From: JBAYNW01 sp041678605
Lineage (GTDB): Bacteria > Cyanobacteriota > Vampirovibrionia > Gastranaerophilales > Gastranaerophilaceae
DNA: 23,797 nt
Assembly: GCA_041678605.1 (NCBI GenBank)
Contig: JBAYNW010000029.1
Location: forward strand, 1-23,797
Direction: 5' to 3'
In this document: in pieces, positions 13,748 to 20,832 of the stretch
How the letters are laid out: every line of letters begins with the position of its first letter
How positions within the stretch are numbered: the first letter of the stretch is position 1
Made by a program: the position numbers and the translations under genes
The notes under the pieces: model-generated
The model's input: only the letters and a program-made list of their open reading frames with translations
Database searches by the model: none
Told to the model about the DNA's origin: nothing

Positions 13748-16270
13748 CTATATCTGTTTGACATTTTCATCGAAAAACTTTGTTCTCTTAATGTCAAACA
13801 ACACGTCGGGGGATATGATTTTCATCAAATCATCCGCTCTAAGTGCAGGGATATCACTACCCTGACCGGTTTTTAAAACTATGAACAAACTCTCATCATC
13901 AAATCTGTAAGATTTAATCGATGGTTTTATGTTTGTTGTCTTTAAAAATCCTTTTTTGTTTTTCTTCGTCAGTAAAATTTCATCAGAAGATAAAACTCTA
14001 TCAACATTATACCGCAAAGTTTCAAATTTTAGAATAGCCCCCTTAAAAAGTTTTATTTCATACTCCGCCCATTGTACAGTATTGTCAATTGCTTTAGCCG
14101 ATTTATCAAGTTTTACAATACTTATTATTTTACAGCCTTCAGGCAAAACTTCCTCCAGTTTTAGCTGTAAATCCTCAATTTTCAGGTCATCATAAATCTC
14201 CACATCAACCAGTTCACAGCCGCTTTCTGCAAAAAGCGGCAAAGCCACACCCAGCGATACTTTCATGCTCGGGTTAAACCCCTGCGAAAATGCGATATTC
14301 AGTCCTGATCGGGCAAGTGCTTTCAAAAAAGTATTTTGCCAATCAAGATGGGAGAAGTAACGCAAAATGCCGGTTTTTGTGAGCTTTATGCGGTATTTGG
14401 AGGGAATAGGTAATTGGGAATGGGAAATAGAGTTTTGATTCTTTTCCCTATTTCCTATTTCCAATTTCCTGTTATATGGTTTATCCATAACCTTCTTGGT
14501 CTTGAAGCTTTTGCACACTCCGCAGTTTACACAGCCCGATTCGCAGGATTTATTTGTTTGGTTTTTGAGGGCATCTTTATATTCTTTGATTAACCAATCT
14601 TTGTCAACTCCGATGTCAATAAAATCCCATGGCAGATTTTCTTCGGTTTTGTATTCTTTTTGAGCCAATCCTTCAAGCGAAATTCCCAGCTCTTCGGCAG
14701 TTTCTCTCCAAATATTTTTGTCGAAATGTTCCCCCCACGCATCCAAATAGCAGCCTTTCTGCCGGAGCTTTTCTATATAATCACTCAATGACTCGTCCCC
14801 ACGGGTTAAAACCGCCTCTATTTGGGATACAGATTGTTCGTGATAATTTATTTTTAAGCCTTTGATATGCTTGGTTTTGTCTTTTAAATAATGAATTCTA
14901 TCCGTAACTTCCCTCAAATCGGCTTGACCCGCCCACTGAAAAGGCGTAAAGGGTTTCGGAACAAAAATCGAAAGCGTACATGTTATATCAAGCGAATGTT
15001 TAAGCCCTTTTTCCTTCTTTAATAATTTTGTACGGTACTTTATTTTTTCAAGTAAATTCGCCATCTCGTCAACATCTTCAAGTGTTTCCGTCGGAAGCCC
15101 GATGATAAAATAAAGTTTAATCCTTGACCAGCCGTTTTCATACAAAGTCAAAACCGCATCTAAAATCTGCTCTTCCGTTATATTTTTTCTAATAACGTCA
15201 CGAAGCCTTTGGCTTCCGGCCTCGGGTGCAAGTGTCATTGTGGATTTTCGCACACTTTGAACCAAATTTGCCAACTCCAGATTAAACCCGTCAATCCTCT
15301 GGCTGGGAAGTGAAACAGAGATTTTTTTCTTGTCAAAATTAACCGCTAATTCTTTAATAACCTCTTTGATATTTGAATAATCATTTGAAGAAAGCGAAAG
15401 CAGGGAATATTCGTCGTAACCTGTATTTTTGACCAATTCTTTTGCTATTTTTACTATGTCTTTAGCGTTTCTTTCACGAACGGGCAAATTTACATGCCCC
15501 GGCTGGCAAAATCTGCACATTCTCCCGCATCCCCTGCGGATTTCGACAATCGCCCTGTCATGTATTGAGGATGAAAACGGTATAGGATAAGTCTTTAGTG
15601 CGTTTTTGTAATTAATTTGGACAATTCTTTTTCTAACTTTTTGTGGATAAGCCAGAGTGAAAACTCCCTCGATTTTTGATATTTTTTTAATTTTTTCTTC
15701 CCTTGAAAGCCCTTGTGCTTTAGCCTCTTTTATCACTTCGCAAACCTCCAAAATAACCTCTTCGCCGTCGCCGATTAAAAATGCGTCAACGAATTTTGCA
15801 AGCGGCAGCGGGTTATAGGCACAAGGCCCGCCCGCCAAAATTATCGGTTCATCTCCTTGCCTTTGGCTTGATTTTATGTTTATCCCCGCCATTTCCATCA
15901 TCGCAAGCACCGTCGGGTAAGAAAGCTCATATTGAAGCGAAAATCCGATTAAATCAAAGTCTTTTAAGGGCGTTTTACTCTCCAGAGAGTAAAACGCCTT
16001 TCCTGATTTAACCAAATTATCTTTAAAATCAACCTCGGGTGCGTAAACTCTGTCCGCCATAAAATCCGGACAATCATTTACAAGCCCGTACAAAATTCTC
16101 TGGCCGAGGTTGCTTATTCCGATTTCGTATTTATCGGGAAAAGCAAATGCAACAGTAACTTTTGCCTCGTCAGGGCTTTTATTGTATGACAAAAATTCAC
16201 CGCCAACGTACTGGTATGGTTTGTTGCAGTTGTATAAAAGTTCATGGTATTCTTCAAAAAATGTTTTCAT
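13748..16270 (-). CDS. radical SAM protein fused to a DUF2344 domain (TIGR03960/TIGR03936 type)
   Basis: This 840-residue protein belongs to a conserved radical-SAM family of unknown substrate that is commonly encoded next to RNase G/E. The N-terminal part has a B12-binding-like arrangement (FPDKYEIGISNLG, GGPCAYNPLP). The radical SAM core has RRGCGRMCRFCQ with the cluster-binding Cys248, Cys252 and Cys255. A later Cys cluster SGCVNCGVCKSF precedes a linker (about residues 600-623) and the C-terminal DUF2344 domain (RYFSHLDWQ, FSQGFNPSMKVSLG). The linker is encoded by inverted heptamer repeats. The ATG at 16270 abuts octamer repeats, and no Shine-Dalgarno is visible; the conserved sequence begins right after it, so the start is probably correct. 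Confidence 0.9.
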   Translation of the reverse strand: MKTFFEEYHELLYNCNKPYQYVGGEFLSYNKSPDEAKVTVAFAFPDKYEIGISNLGQRILYGLVNDCPDFMADRVYAPEVDFKDNLVKSGKAFYSLESKTPLKDFDLIGFSLQYELSYPTVLAMMEMAGINIKSSQRQGDEPIILAGGPCAYNPLPLAKFVDAFLIGDGEEVILEVCEVIKEAKAQGLSREEKIKKISKIEGVFTLAYPQKVRKRIVQINYKNALKTYPIPFSSSIHDRAIVEIRRGCGRMCRFCQPGHVNLPVRERNAKDIVKIAKELVKNTGYDEYSLLSLSSNDYSNIKEVIKELAVNFDKKKISVSLPSQRIDGFNLELANLVQSVRKSTMTLAPEAGSQRLRDVIRKNITEEQILDAVLTLYENGWSRIKLYFIIGLPTETLEDVDEMANLLEKIKYRTKLLKKEKGLKHSLDITCTLSIFVPKPFTPFQWAGQADLREVTDRIHYLKDKTKHIKGLKINYHEQSVSQIEAVLTRGDESLSDYIEKLRQKGCYLDAWGEHFDKNIWRETAEELGISLEGLAQKEYKTEENLPWDFIDIGVDKDWLIKEYKDALKNQTNKSCESGCVNCGVCKSFKTKKVMDKPYNRKLEIGNREKNQNSISHSQLPIPSKYRIKLTKTGILRYFSHLDWQNTFLKALARSGLNIAFSQGFNPSMKVSLGVALPLFAESGCELVDVEIYDDLKIEDLQLKLEEVLPEGCKIISIVKLDKSAKAIDNTVQWAEYEIKLFKGAILKFETLRYNVDRVLSSDEILLTKKNKKGFLKTTNIKPSIKSYRFDDESLFIVLKTGQGSDIPALRADDLMKIISPDVLFDIKRTKFFDENVKQI
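14401..14470. repeat. inverted heptamer repeats in a domain linker
   Basis: Plus-strand GGAATAG/GTAATTG/GGAATGG/GAAATAG-like units are followed by the opposite orientation TTCCCTA/TTTCCTA/TTTCCAA/TTTCCTG. The segment is in frame and encodes a polar linker (KLEIGNREKNQNSIS) between the Cys cluster and the DUF2344 domain of the radical-SAM protein. Confidence 0.8.
15969..15998. repeat. 14-bp perfect palindrome inside the radical-SAM gene
   Basis: Left arm GGCGTTTTACTCTC (15969-15982), spacer CA, right arm GAGAGTAAAACGCC (15985-15998); three more outer positions pair if one G-T is allowed. It encodes KAFYSLESKT, a part of the family that I recall as conserved (FSLES). Confidence 0.85.
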
Positions 16271-16492
16271 AATGGTCGAATGGTTGAACGGTCGAAAGGC
16301 TTAATGGCTTAAAGGGTGAATGGCTTTTTACGAAGTGATTAAGTGACTGGGTGATTAAGTGATTAAGTTCAACAAAAAAAATTAAAACTTTTCTTCTCAC
16401 GTCTCACCTCTCACGTCTCACGTTTTCCCCTTCCCAATTCCCAATTCCCAATTTCCTTTTCCGTTTTCCGTTTCCCCTCTCCCTTTTCCCGT
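16271..16492. repeat. composite octamer-heptamer repeat region
   Basis: This gene-free stretch between two minus-strand genes is wholly repetitive. Octamers run in exact register at 16274-16321 (GGTCGAAT, GGTTGAAC, GGTCGAAA, GGCTTAAT, GGCTTAAA, GGGTGAAT). The 70-base segment shared with 8580-8648 follows at 16322-16391. Heptamers then run as TCTCACG/TCTCACC units (16395-16422) and TTCCCAA units (16431-16451), degenerating up to the stop of the next gene at 16493. Confidence 0.9.
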
Positions 16493-16837
16493 TCACGCTA
16501 AATCCTCTGGAAAGTATTTATCTATCTCTATAATTATCCCACTTAGTGTGTTATTTTCAAATGCCTTGATGAAGTTGAACAGCTGGTCATTTGACACATC
16601 ATAATTATACAAAACGATTTCGTCATCAATGTTTCGCATAACTCTCACAATATAATGGCATTTTTCGGCGTATTGCTTCAATTTTTCCACATTGAATTTT
16701 CTTCCGTTATTGTCCCTGTCAATTCTGACATAATTAAATCCGGCAAAAAATTTCACTCTTTCTTCGTGTTCGGAAGGCATAGAGTTATTGTGTTTTGAAA
16801 AAATATTTATAACTTTTCTGTTAATTTCATCTGTCAT
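16493..16837 (-). CDS. hypothetical protein, 114 residues
   Basis: I do not recognise the family. The protein is soluble and mixed alpha/beta in appearance, with the strand-like segments FNYVRIDR, YIVRVMRNI, EIVLYNYD and GIIIEIDKYF and helices between (LKQYAEKC, NDQLFNFIKAFE). It has no signal peptide, membrane segment or metal motif. The coding composition fits its neighbours. Its Shine-Dalgarno is weak (AAGAC). The stop is followed immediately by heptamer repeats. It is divergent from the plus-strand gene at 16989, and the 150-base gap between them is AT-rich. Confidence 0.7.
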   Translation of the reverse strand: MTDEINRKVINIFSKHNNSMPSEHEERVKFFAGFNYVRIDRDNNGRKFNVEKLKQYAEKCHYIVRVMRNIDDEIVLYNYDVSNDQLFNFIKAFENNTLSGIIIEIDKYFPEDLA

Positions 16838-16903
16838 GTCTTAATTTAACAACATTTTTTATAAAAAGTCCAGTATGTTACAAAGTGGTTAAATTTAGAA
16901 AAC

Positions 16904-16941
16904 TTAACAAATGGGTTTTTTACGGAGATATAATGTATAAT
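16904..16941 (+). promoter_or_regulatory. possible promoter of the 85-residue gene
   Basis: Two overlapping -10-like TATAAT boxes lie at 16929-16934 and 16936-16941, with TTAACA at 16904-16909 as a weak -35 (19-base spacer to the first). They are about 50 bases upstream of the ATG at 16989. Confidence 0.4.
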
Positions 16942-16988
16942 ATACGAGATGATATATTAGTAAACGATAAACAGAGGAATGGAGTCAT

Positions 16989-17246
16989 ATGCTGCCTATA
17001 ATTACAGAAGAACATTCATCTTTAATCTTTGCGGAGATTTTTCAAGACGTCCATGCGTGGCGAAAAAAAATGATACATTACATTAAGGAAGAAAACCCCG
17101 AAATTAACACTGCAATTATTGAAGCCGCCAATCATACCGACTTAGACCCCAAGGCCGTTGCTCTCGGTGCTTATATGACCTACATTCTGCTTGAAGCAGC
17201 CATGAAGGATGAGGATATGACTCTGGGTACTTCAGAAGAAGGTTAA
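16989..17246 (+). CDS. hypothetical protein, 85 residues
   Basis: This is a small, acidic, mostly helical protein of unknown function. Two helices are likely (about residues 10-35 and 38-75), the second ending in an Ala/Met/Leu-rich stretch (KAVALGAYMTYILLEAAMK) that is amphipathic rather than a clear membrane segment. The ATG at 16989 has GGAG five bases upstream. It converges with the minus-strand gene ending at 17256, and only nine bases separate the two stops. No terminator is visible between them. Confidence 0.7.
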   Translation: MLPIITEEHSSLIFAEIFQDVHAWRKKMIHYIKEENPEINTAIIEAANHTDLDPKAVALGAYMTYILLEAAMKDEDMTLGTSEEG

Positions 17247-17255
17247 TTTCCTGAC

Positions 17256-17633
17256 TTATTTTATTTTACCTAACAGAGTTGTTATTCCGAGCCGTTTTTT
17301 ACACACCTTGAATAAATCTTTTATAGCTTCTTCTATAACTTCATTGCAATTTTGCCTCAAATAGGAATTATCGGCTGTTTCCTTTGCTCTTTTGCCGGGA
17401 AGGAGTGTATATACCTTATTGCGAACAACTATTACGTCAACACCACCGTAATCATGACCTTCTCTGTAGCCGCGGCCCTTAATTATAACTTTTCTGATTT
17501 CGGACCCTTCCCGCATTATCTCTGAAAAAAATTCTTTGGATACCTTTTCTGCCGACTGGATAATTTTTTTACCCAAATTATATTTTTCAAAACTTCGCCT
17601 GTCAAATGTCATTGTTACTTTTTGAGGCTTCAT
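17256..17633 (-). CDS. hypothetical protein, 125 residues
   Basis: I do not recognise the family. The protein is basic, begins with a strand-like KVTMTFDRRSF, has a helix (KKIIQSAEKVSKEFFSEIM) and then strands GSEIRKVIIKG and VDVIVVRNKVYTLLPG, and ends in a helix with a Lys-rich tail. The Gly/Arg/His/Tyr loop between the strands (RGYREGHDYGG) could bind a ligand or nucleic acid, but this is speculation. The ATG at 17633 has AAGGA about eleven bases upstream. It lies 61 bases downstream of the 98-residue gene on the same strand and may be co-transcribed with it. Confidence 0.65.
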   Translation of the reverse strand: MKPQKVTMTFDRRSFEKYNLGKKIIQSAEKVSKEFFSEIMREGSEIRKVIIKGRGYREGHDYGGVDVIVVRNKVYTLLPGKRAKETADNSYLRQNCNEVIEEAIKDLFKVCKKRLGITTLLGKIK

Positions 17634-17694
17634 GTCAGGTTAATTCCTTTCCGTTTTTGCCTACACTAGATTTACAATCCTTTTTTTTGATTTT

Positions 17695-17991
17695 CTAAAA
17701 AATCCACCAACGTTTAATCGAACTCTTATCCCATTCGCCGTTTTTGCCCTTGGTCATAACCTCAAAGCATTTTTGTTCCCCTGTACGAGTTTGATTAAAT
17801 ATTCTGGCTTCCCCGTTATGGAATATACAGGTCTGTTCTTTAACCCCCTCTCTACTTATTTTATTGCGGCATCCGGGAATTACAGTTTTAGAAACCAACT
17901 GCCCGTTTTTAAAAACTTTTGTTACCAATGTTCCTTTCAGCGTTTCCCCAACCATATATCTCATTTTTGGATCAACTTTTAACATTAACAT
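17695..17991 (-). CDS. hypothetical protein, 98 residues
   Basis: This is a small, basic, probably beta-rich protein. It contains three Cys (in PGCRNK, EQTCIFHN and EQKCFEV) and ends in the aromatic RWWIF. The repeated strand pattern (GETLKGTLVTKVFKNGQLVSKTVIPG) suggests a small beta barrel or sandwich. There is no export signal. The ATG at 17991 has AGG a few bases upstream; an ATG two codons later is an alternative. I cannot assign a function. Confidence 0.55.
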   Translation of the reverse strand: MLMLKVDPKMRYMVGETLKGTLVTKVFKNGQLVSKTVIPGCRNKISREGVKEQTCIFHNGEARIFNQTRTGEQKCFEVMTKGKNGEWDKSSIKRWWIF

Positions 17992-18085
17992 AAAAACCTA
18001 CACTTTCTTTTTTTAATACTACAATATTCATAAACCTTGTGAAAAATAAATTTGCTGCTTCAAACAGAAAAAATTAACATTTCTT

Positions 18086-18127
18086 AATCTTAAGGGCCGT
18101 CGAGCTTGCTCGACGGCCCTTAAGATT
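18086..18127. repeat. 20-bp perfect palindrome downstream of minE
   Basis: Left arm 18086-18105 (starts AATCTTAAGGGCC) and right arm 18108-18127 are exact complements, with only TT between. It lies seven bases beyond the minE stop on the minus strand and would form a very stable hairpin. There is no U-run after it in the minE direction, so it may act as a 3' stabiliser or rho-independent-like terminator without a tract. Confidence 0.85.
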
Positions 18128-18133
18128 TTAATA

Positions 18134-18583
18134 TTACTGTTTTTTCTTTCTTGATTTTTTCTTTTTAGGACCCTTCGCGGCTTCTTCGGAAGATTTTTTT
18201 GATTTTTTTCCGGTGCCGGTTTTGCCTGCAGTTTTTTCCTTTTCGGCCTTAACTTTGGCTTCTTCTTCCGCTTTAATCAATGCCTGCAGTTCTGCCTCAT
18301 CCTTCGCCCTCAAAACAGGGATGGAAAGCATCAGAGCCATTTGTTCGCCTTCTTGTTCAAAGCTTAATTCCAGTGCCTCTTTGTCCATTTCAACGTATTT
18401 TGAAAGCACATCAATCATTTCACCTCTCATCCTTTCAAGAAGAAAAGGTGTTAAATTCGTTCTGTCCTGCATCAAAACAAGCTTGAGGCGGTTGCACGCA
18501 ACCTCTTTTAAATTTTCTTTTTCAGGCGGGGCTTGAAAAAATCCCGCCAATTTTCTATATAAATCTGTAAATATCTCTTTCAT
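18134..18583 (-). CDS. minE: cell division topological specificity factor MinE
   Basis: MinE stimulates the MinD ATPase and drives pole-to-pole patterning so that division occurs at midcell. The MinD-contact helix/strand RLKLVLMQDR (32-41) and the topological-specificity segment MRGEMIDVLSKYVEMD are clear, and the N-terminal FTDLYRKLAGFF fits the membrane-targeting sequence. At 149 residues it is much longer than typical MinE (about 85-105). The extra C-terminus is a coiled-coil-like EEEAKVKAEKEK stretch followed by a Lys/Ser/Gly-rich tail with runs of KKKK. The ATG overlaps the minD stop by four bases. Confidence 0.94.
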   Translation of the reverse strand: MKEIFTDLYRKLAGFFQAPPEKENLKEVACNRLKLVLMQDRTNLTPFLLERMRGEMIDVLSKYVEMDKEALELSFEQEGEQMALMLSIPVLRAKDEAELQALIKAEEEAKVKAEKEKTAGKTGTGKKSKKSSEEAAKGPKKKKSRKKKQ

Positions 18584-19401
18584 GCCTTTTGCTCCTTACC
18601 AAACAGCCCCGCAAAGAACTTTTTTATTTTTGCTACGAACCCCTTTGGTTCATCAATGTCAAGAAAATCAACTTCTTCACCCATAATTCTTTTTGCCACA
18701 TTCTGATAAGCCTGTCCGGCGAGGGATTTTTCATCGTTAACAATCGGCTCGCCTTTGTTTGTTGAAGTAATTACCCCGACATCTTCCGGAATTATACCGA
18801 TTAAAGAACAAGACAAAATATCCACGACATCGTCAACACTCATCATATCATTGGACTGTACAAGTTTTGGACGTACTCTGTTTAAAAGCAGTTTGTAAGA
18901 TTCAATTTCTTCTTTTGCTTCCAGAAGCCCGATAATTCTATCCGCATCACGCACAGCAGACATTTCCGGAGTTGTAACAACAATTGCCTCAGTCGCACCC
19001 GCAACAGCATTTTGAAATCCCTGTTCAATCCCCGCAGGGCAGTCAACTATGATAAAATCATTTTCCTCTTTCAATTCGTCGCAAATCGATTTTAATTGCT
19101 CCTGATTAATCGAACTTTTATCACGTGTCTGAGCCGCTGCCAGCAAGCACAGGTTAGGGTTTTTCTTATCCTTAACTAAAGCCTGTTTAAGTTTACAACG
19201 TTCTTCGACCACGTCTATTATTGTGTAAACTATCCTGTTTTCAAGTCCCAAAAGCAAATCCAAGTTTCTTAACCCGATATCAGTATCTATTAAGACAACT
19301 TTTTGGCCCGCTTTTGCAAGTGCAGTGCCGATATTTGCACTGGTCGTCGTCTTGCCGACTCCGCCTTTTCCTGATGTAATTACTATTACTCTGCCAGTCA
19401 T
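18580..19401 (-). CDS. minD: septum site-determining ATPase MinD
   Basis: MinD is the membrane-bound ParA-like ATPase that recruits MinC and is released by MinE. The deviant Walker A GKGGVGKTT (11-19), the switch LIDTDIGLRNLD (38-49) and the Walker B-like FIIVDCPAGIE are intact. The C-terminal KIKKFFAGLFGKE is an amphipathic membrane-targeting helix. At 273 residues it is full length. GGAG precedes the ATG. An 86-base gap filled with octamer repeats separates it from minC, while minE overlaps its stop. Confidence 0.97.
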   Translation of the reverse strand: MTGRVIVITSGKGGVGKTTTSANIGTALAKAGQKVVLIDTDIGLRNLDLLLGLENRIVYTIIDVVEERCKLKQALVKDKKNPNLCLLAAAQTRDKSSINQEQLKSICDELKEENDFIIVDCPAGIEQGFQNAVAGATEAIVVTTPEMSAVRDADRIIGLLEAKEEIESYKLLLNRVRPKLVQSNDMMSVDDVVDILSCSLIGIIPEDVGVITSTNKGEPIVNDEKSLAGQAYQNVAKRIMGEEVDFLDIDEPKGFVAKIKKFFAGLFGKEQKA

Positions 19402-19416
19402 TGTTGCTCCTTTTTT

Positions 19417-19497
19417 GGGTTAAAGGCTTAAAGGGTGAATGGGTTAAAGGTTAGTTGTTAAAATTATTCACCCTTTCACCTGTTCACCTATTCACTC
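19417..19497. repeat. inverted octamer arrays between minC and minD
   Basis: On the plus strand GGGTTAAA, GGCTTAAA, GGGTGAAT, GGGTTAAA (19417-19448, exact register) face the complementary orientation ATTCACCC, TTTCACCT, GTTCACCT, ATTCACTC (19466-19497). The two halves can pair, for example AAAGGGTGAAT with ATTCACCCTTT in the transcript. The TAG stop of minC lies inside the second array. Confidence 0.9.
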
Positions 19498-20366
19498 ATC
19501 TTATATATAACTATTTCTCTGTTTTCTACCCGTGCTTCTTCCGGAGTGAACTCGCTTGACCTTTGTATAAAAGGTATGTTCATTGAATCCGGACGTCTTG
19601 CGTAAAATCCTGAAATCCTTAGCTGAATTGCGTTTACTTTTAATGCCCGAATTTTGGCCCAGTCGTTTCCTCTCGCTCCGGCATGGGCAATCCCGCCAAG
19701 CACACCCCAAACTGTAATGTCGCCTTTGGCAATTATTTCACTGCCGGGGTGGGCATCACCCACTAAAACAATGTTCCCGTCATAGCTCATGGTCTGGCCC
19801 GAACGAAGTGTTTGCTGTAAGTACAAAGTCGGAAGTTTGGATATTTCATGCTGGGCTATTTCTTTTTCGCTCAATTGCTCGTTTTCTTCATCAATCAGCT
19901 CTTCAAGCTTGCCTTCCGCTTCGATTTCTTCTTCGGTTTTTTCAACCACTTCTATTTTTTCTTCTTCATCCGCTTCTTGCTCTATCAATTCGTAAGAAAG
20001 CCCGTCTTTAGGCTCTCCAACCTCTGTTTCCTTAATCTCAAAATCTTCCGCATTAATTTCAGGAGTTTCAACCTCAATCTCATTTGAAAGCTCTGAAACA
20101 ATTATCCCCAAATTTAAAGCAGAAAGTTCTGTCTGCTCGGAATTTGTATCCACAAAAGCAAGTTCCGAAACCATTGAATTTATTAAAGACTTTATGCTCA
20201 AAAGCTGGGACTGGCTCAAATCGATTTCACCCAATTTTAAACATATCTTTTTATTTCTCGCTTCGGGTATTTCCAAAATATTACTGAGTTCATAAATAAT
20301 CTCGGATGCGTCTTTCGCATTACCCAAATCAATTATAAAACCATCCTCAACAAAACCTTTATTCAT
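19488..20366 (-). CDS. minC: septum site-determining protein MinC
   Basis: MinC inhibits FtsZ polymerisation when recruited by MinD. The C-terminal beta-helix domain (about residues 179-285) is clear, with GDAHPGSEIIAKGDITVWG and GGIAHAGARGN. The N-terminal domain is divergent. A long acidic linker (about residues 105-175, rich in Glu) separates the two, making the protein 292 residues against about 230 in E. coli. AGGA lies ahead of the ATG, and a promoter-like pair lies at 20397-20425. The stop codon and the last residues MSE fall in an octamer repeat. It heads the minCDE operon. Confidence 0.94.
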   Translation of the reverse strand: MNKGFVEDGFIIDLGNAKDASEIIYELSNILEIPEARNKKICLKLGEIDLSQSQLLSIKSLINSMVSELAFVDTNSEQTELSALNLGIIVSELSNEIEVETPEINAEDFEIKETEVGEPKDGLSYELIEQEADEEEKIEVVEKTEEEIEAEGKLEELIDEENEQLSEKEIAQHEISKLPTLYLQQTLRSGQTMSYDGNIVLVGDAHPGSEIIAKGDITVWGVLGGIAHAGARGNDWAKIRALKVNAIQLRISGFYARRPDSMNIPFIQRSSEFTPEEARVENREIVIYKMSE

Positions 20367-20396
20367 ATTCCATCCTATTTAATTCGTTACATGAAA

Positions 20397-20425
20397 ATTC
20401 TATCTTAAATATTTTTTATACACAA
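20397..20425 (-). promoter_or_regulatory. probable minCDE promoter
   Basis: In minus sense TTGTGT (20420-20425) and TAGAAT (20397-20402) are separated by 17 bases and lie about 30 bases upstream of the minC ATG. Confidence 0.55.
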
Positions 20426-20674
20426 ACGATTGTTTAGATTTATTGAGAAGTATTTTTCAAGGGGCATGCCTACGTCAATAAATTTTACATTTCTTAACGG
20501 AAAATGAGCGATTTCAGGGTCATGGAAACATGCGTCAATCATGCGTTTCCATGATTTGAAAGTCTACAACCATGGTATAGCTTGCGATATATCATGGTTG
20601 ATATACTTGAAATATAGCCCCCGAGCATGATTTGGTTGATTGTTTCAAAATGTAATATTGTGGCAAAAACCCCC
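20403..20674. other. gene-free stretch with two tandem hairpins
   Basis: No coding sequence is supported. Two hairpins stand out. The first (20520-20554) has 10-bp arms TCATGGAAAC/GTTTCCATGA around a 15-base loop. The second (20567-20600) has 13-bp arms beginning CAACCATGG, perfect in RNA from the plus strand if one G-U pair is allowed, with an 8-base loop GCTTGCGA. Both carry a CATGG core. They lie between the minC promoter and the plus-strand promoter at 20675. Confidence 0.6.
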
Positions 20675-20702
20675 TTGCAAAAACATTCTTAGTACTTATA
20701 AT
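20675..20702 (+). promoter_or_regulatory. promoter of the small Cys-rich gene
   Basis: TTGCAA (20675-20680), a 16-base spacer and a consensus TATAAT (20697-20702). The predicted transcript would start near 20709 and run to the terminator at 21082-21115, about 400 bases. Confidence 0.7.
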
Positions 20703-20750
20703 AGAATTAAAGCAAGGCTCAGTGAGACTCTTGGGGTAGTTGTAAAATAT

Positions 20751-20813
20751 ATGGCACGGAAGATAGCGGAATTTGTGTTTCCGCTTTGTAGTTCATGCCA
20801 AGGTCTAGTTTGA
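20751..20813 (+). CDS. possible 20-residue leader peptide
   Basis: In the 5' untranslated part of the transcript an ATG opens a frame encoding MARKIAEFVFPLCSSCQGLV. It contains a CxxC and overlaps a 7-bp hairpin (AGCGGAA/TTCCGCT, 20765-20785). It has no strong Shine-Dalgarno and could be chance. It ends 19 bases before the start of the main ORF, which would suit a regulatory leader. Confidence 0.2.
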   Translation: MARKIAEFVFPLCSSCQGLV

Positions 20814-20832
20814 TATATTGGAGGATGTTATA

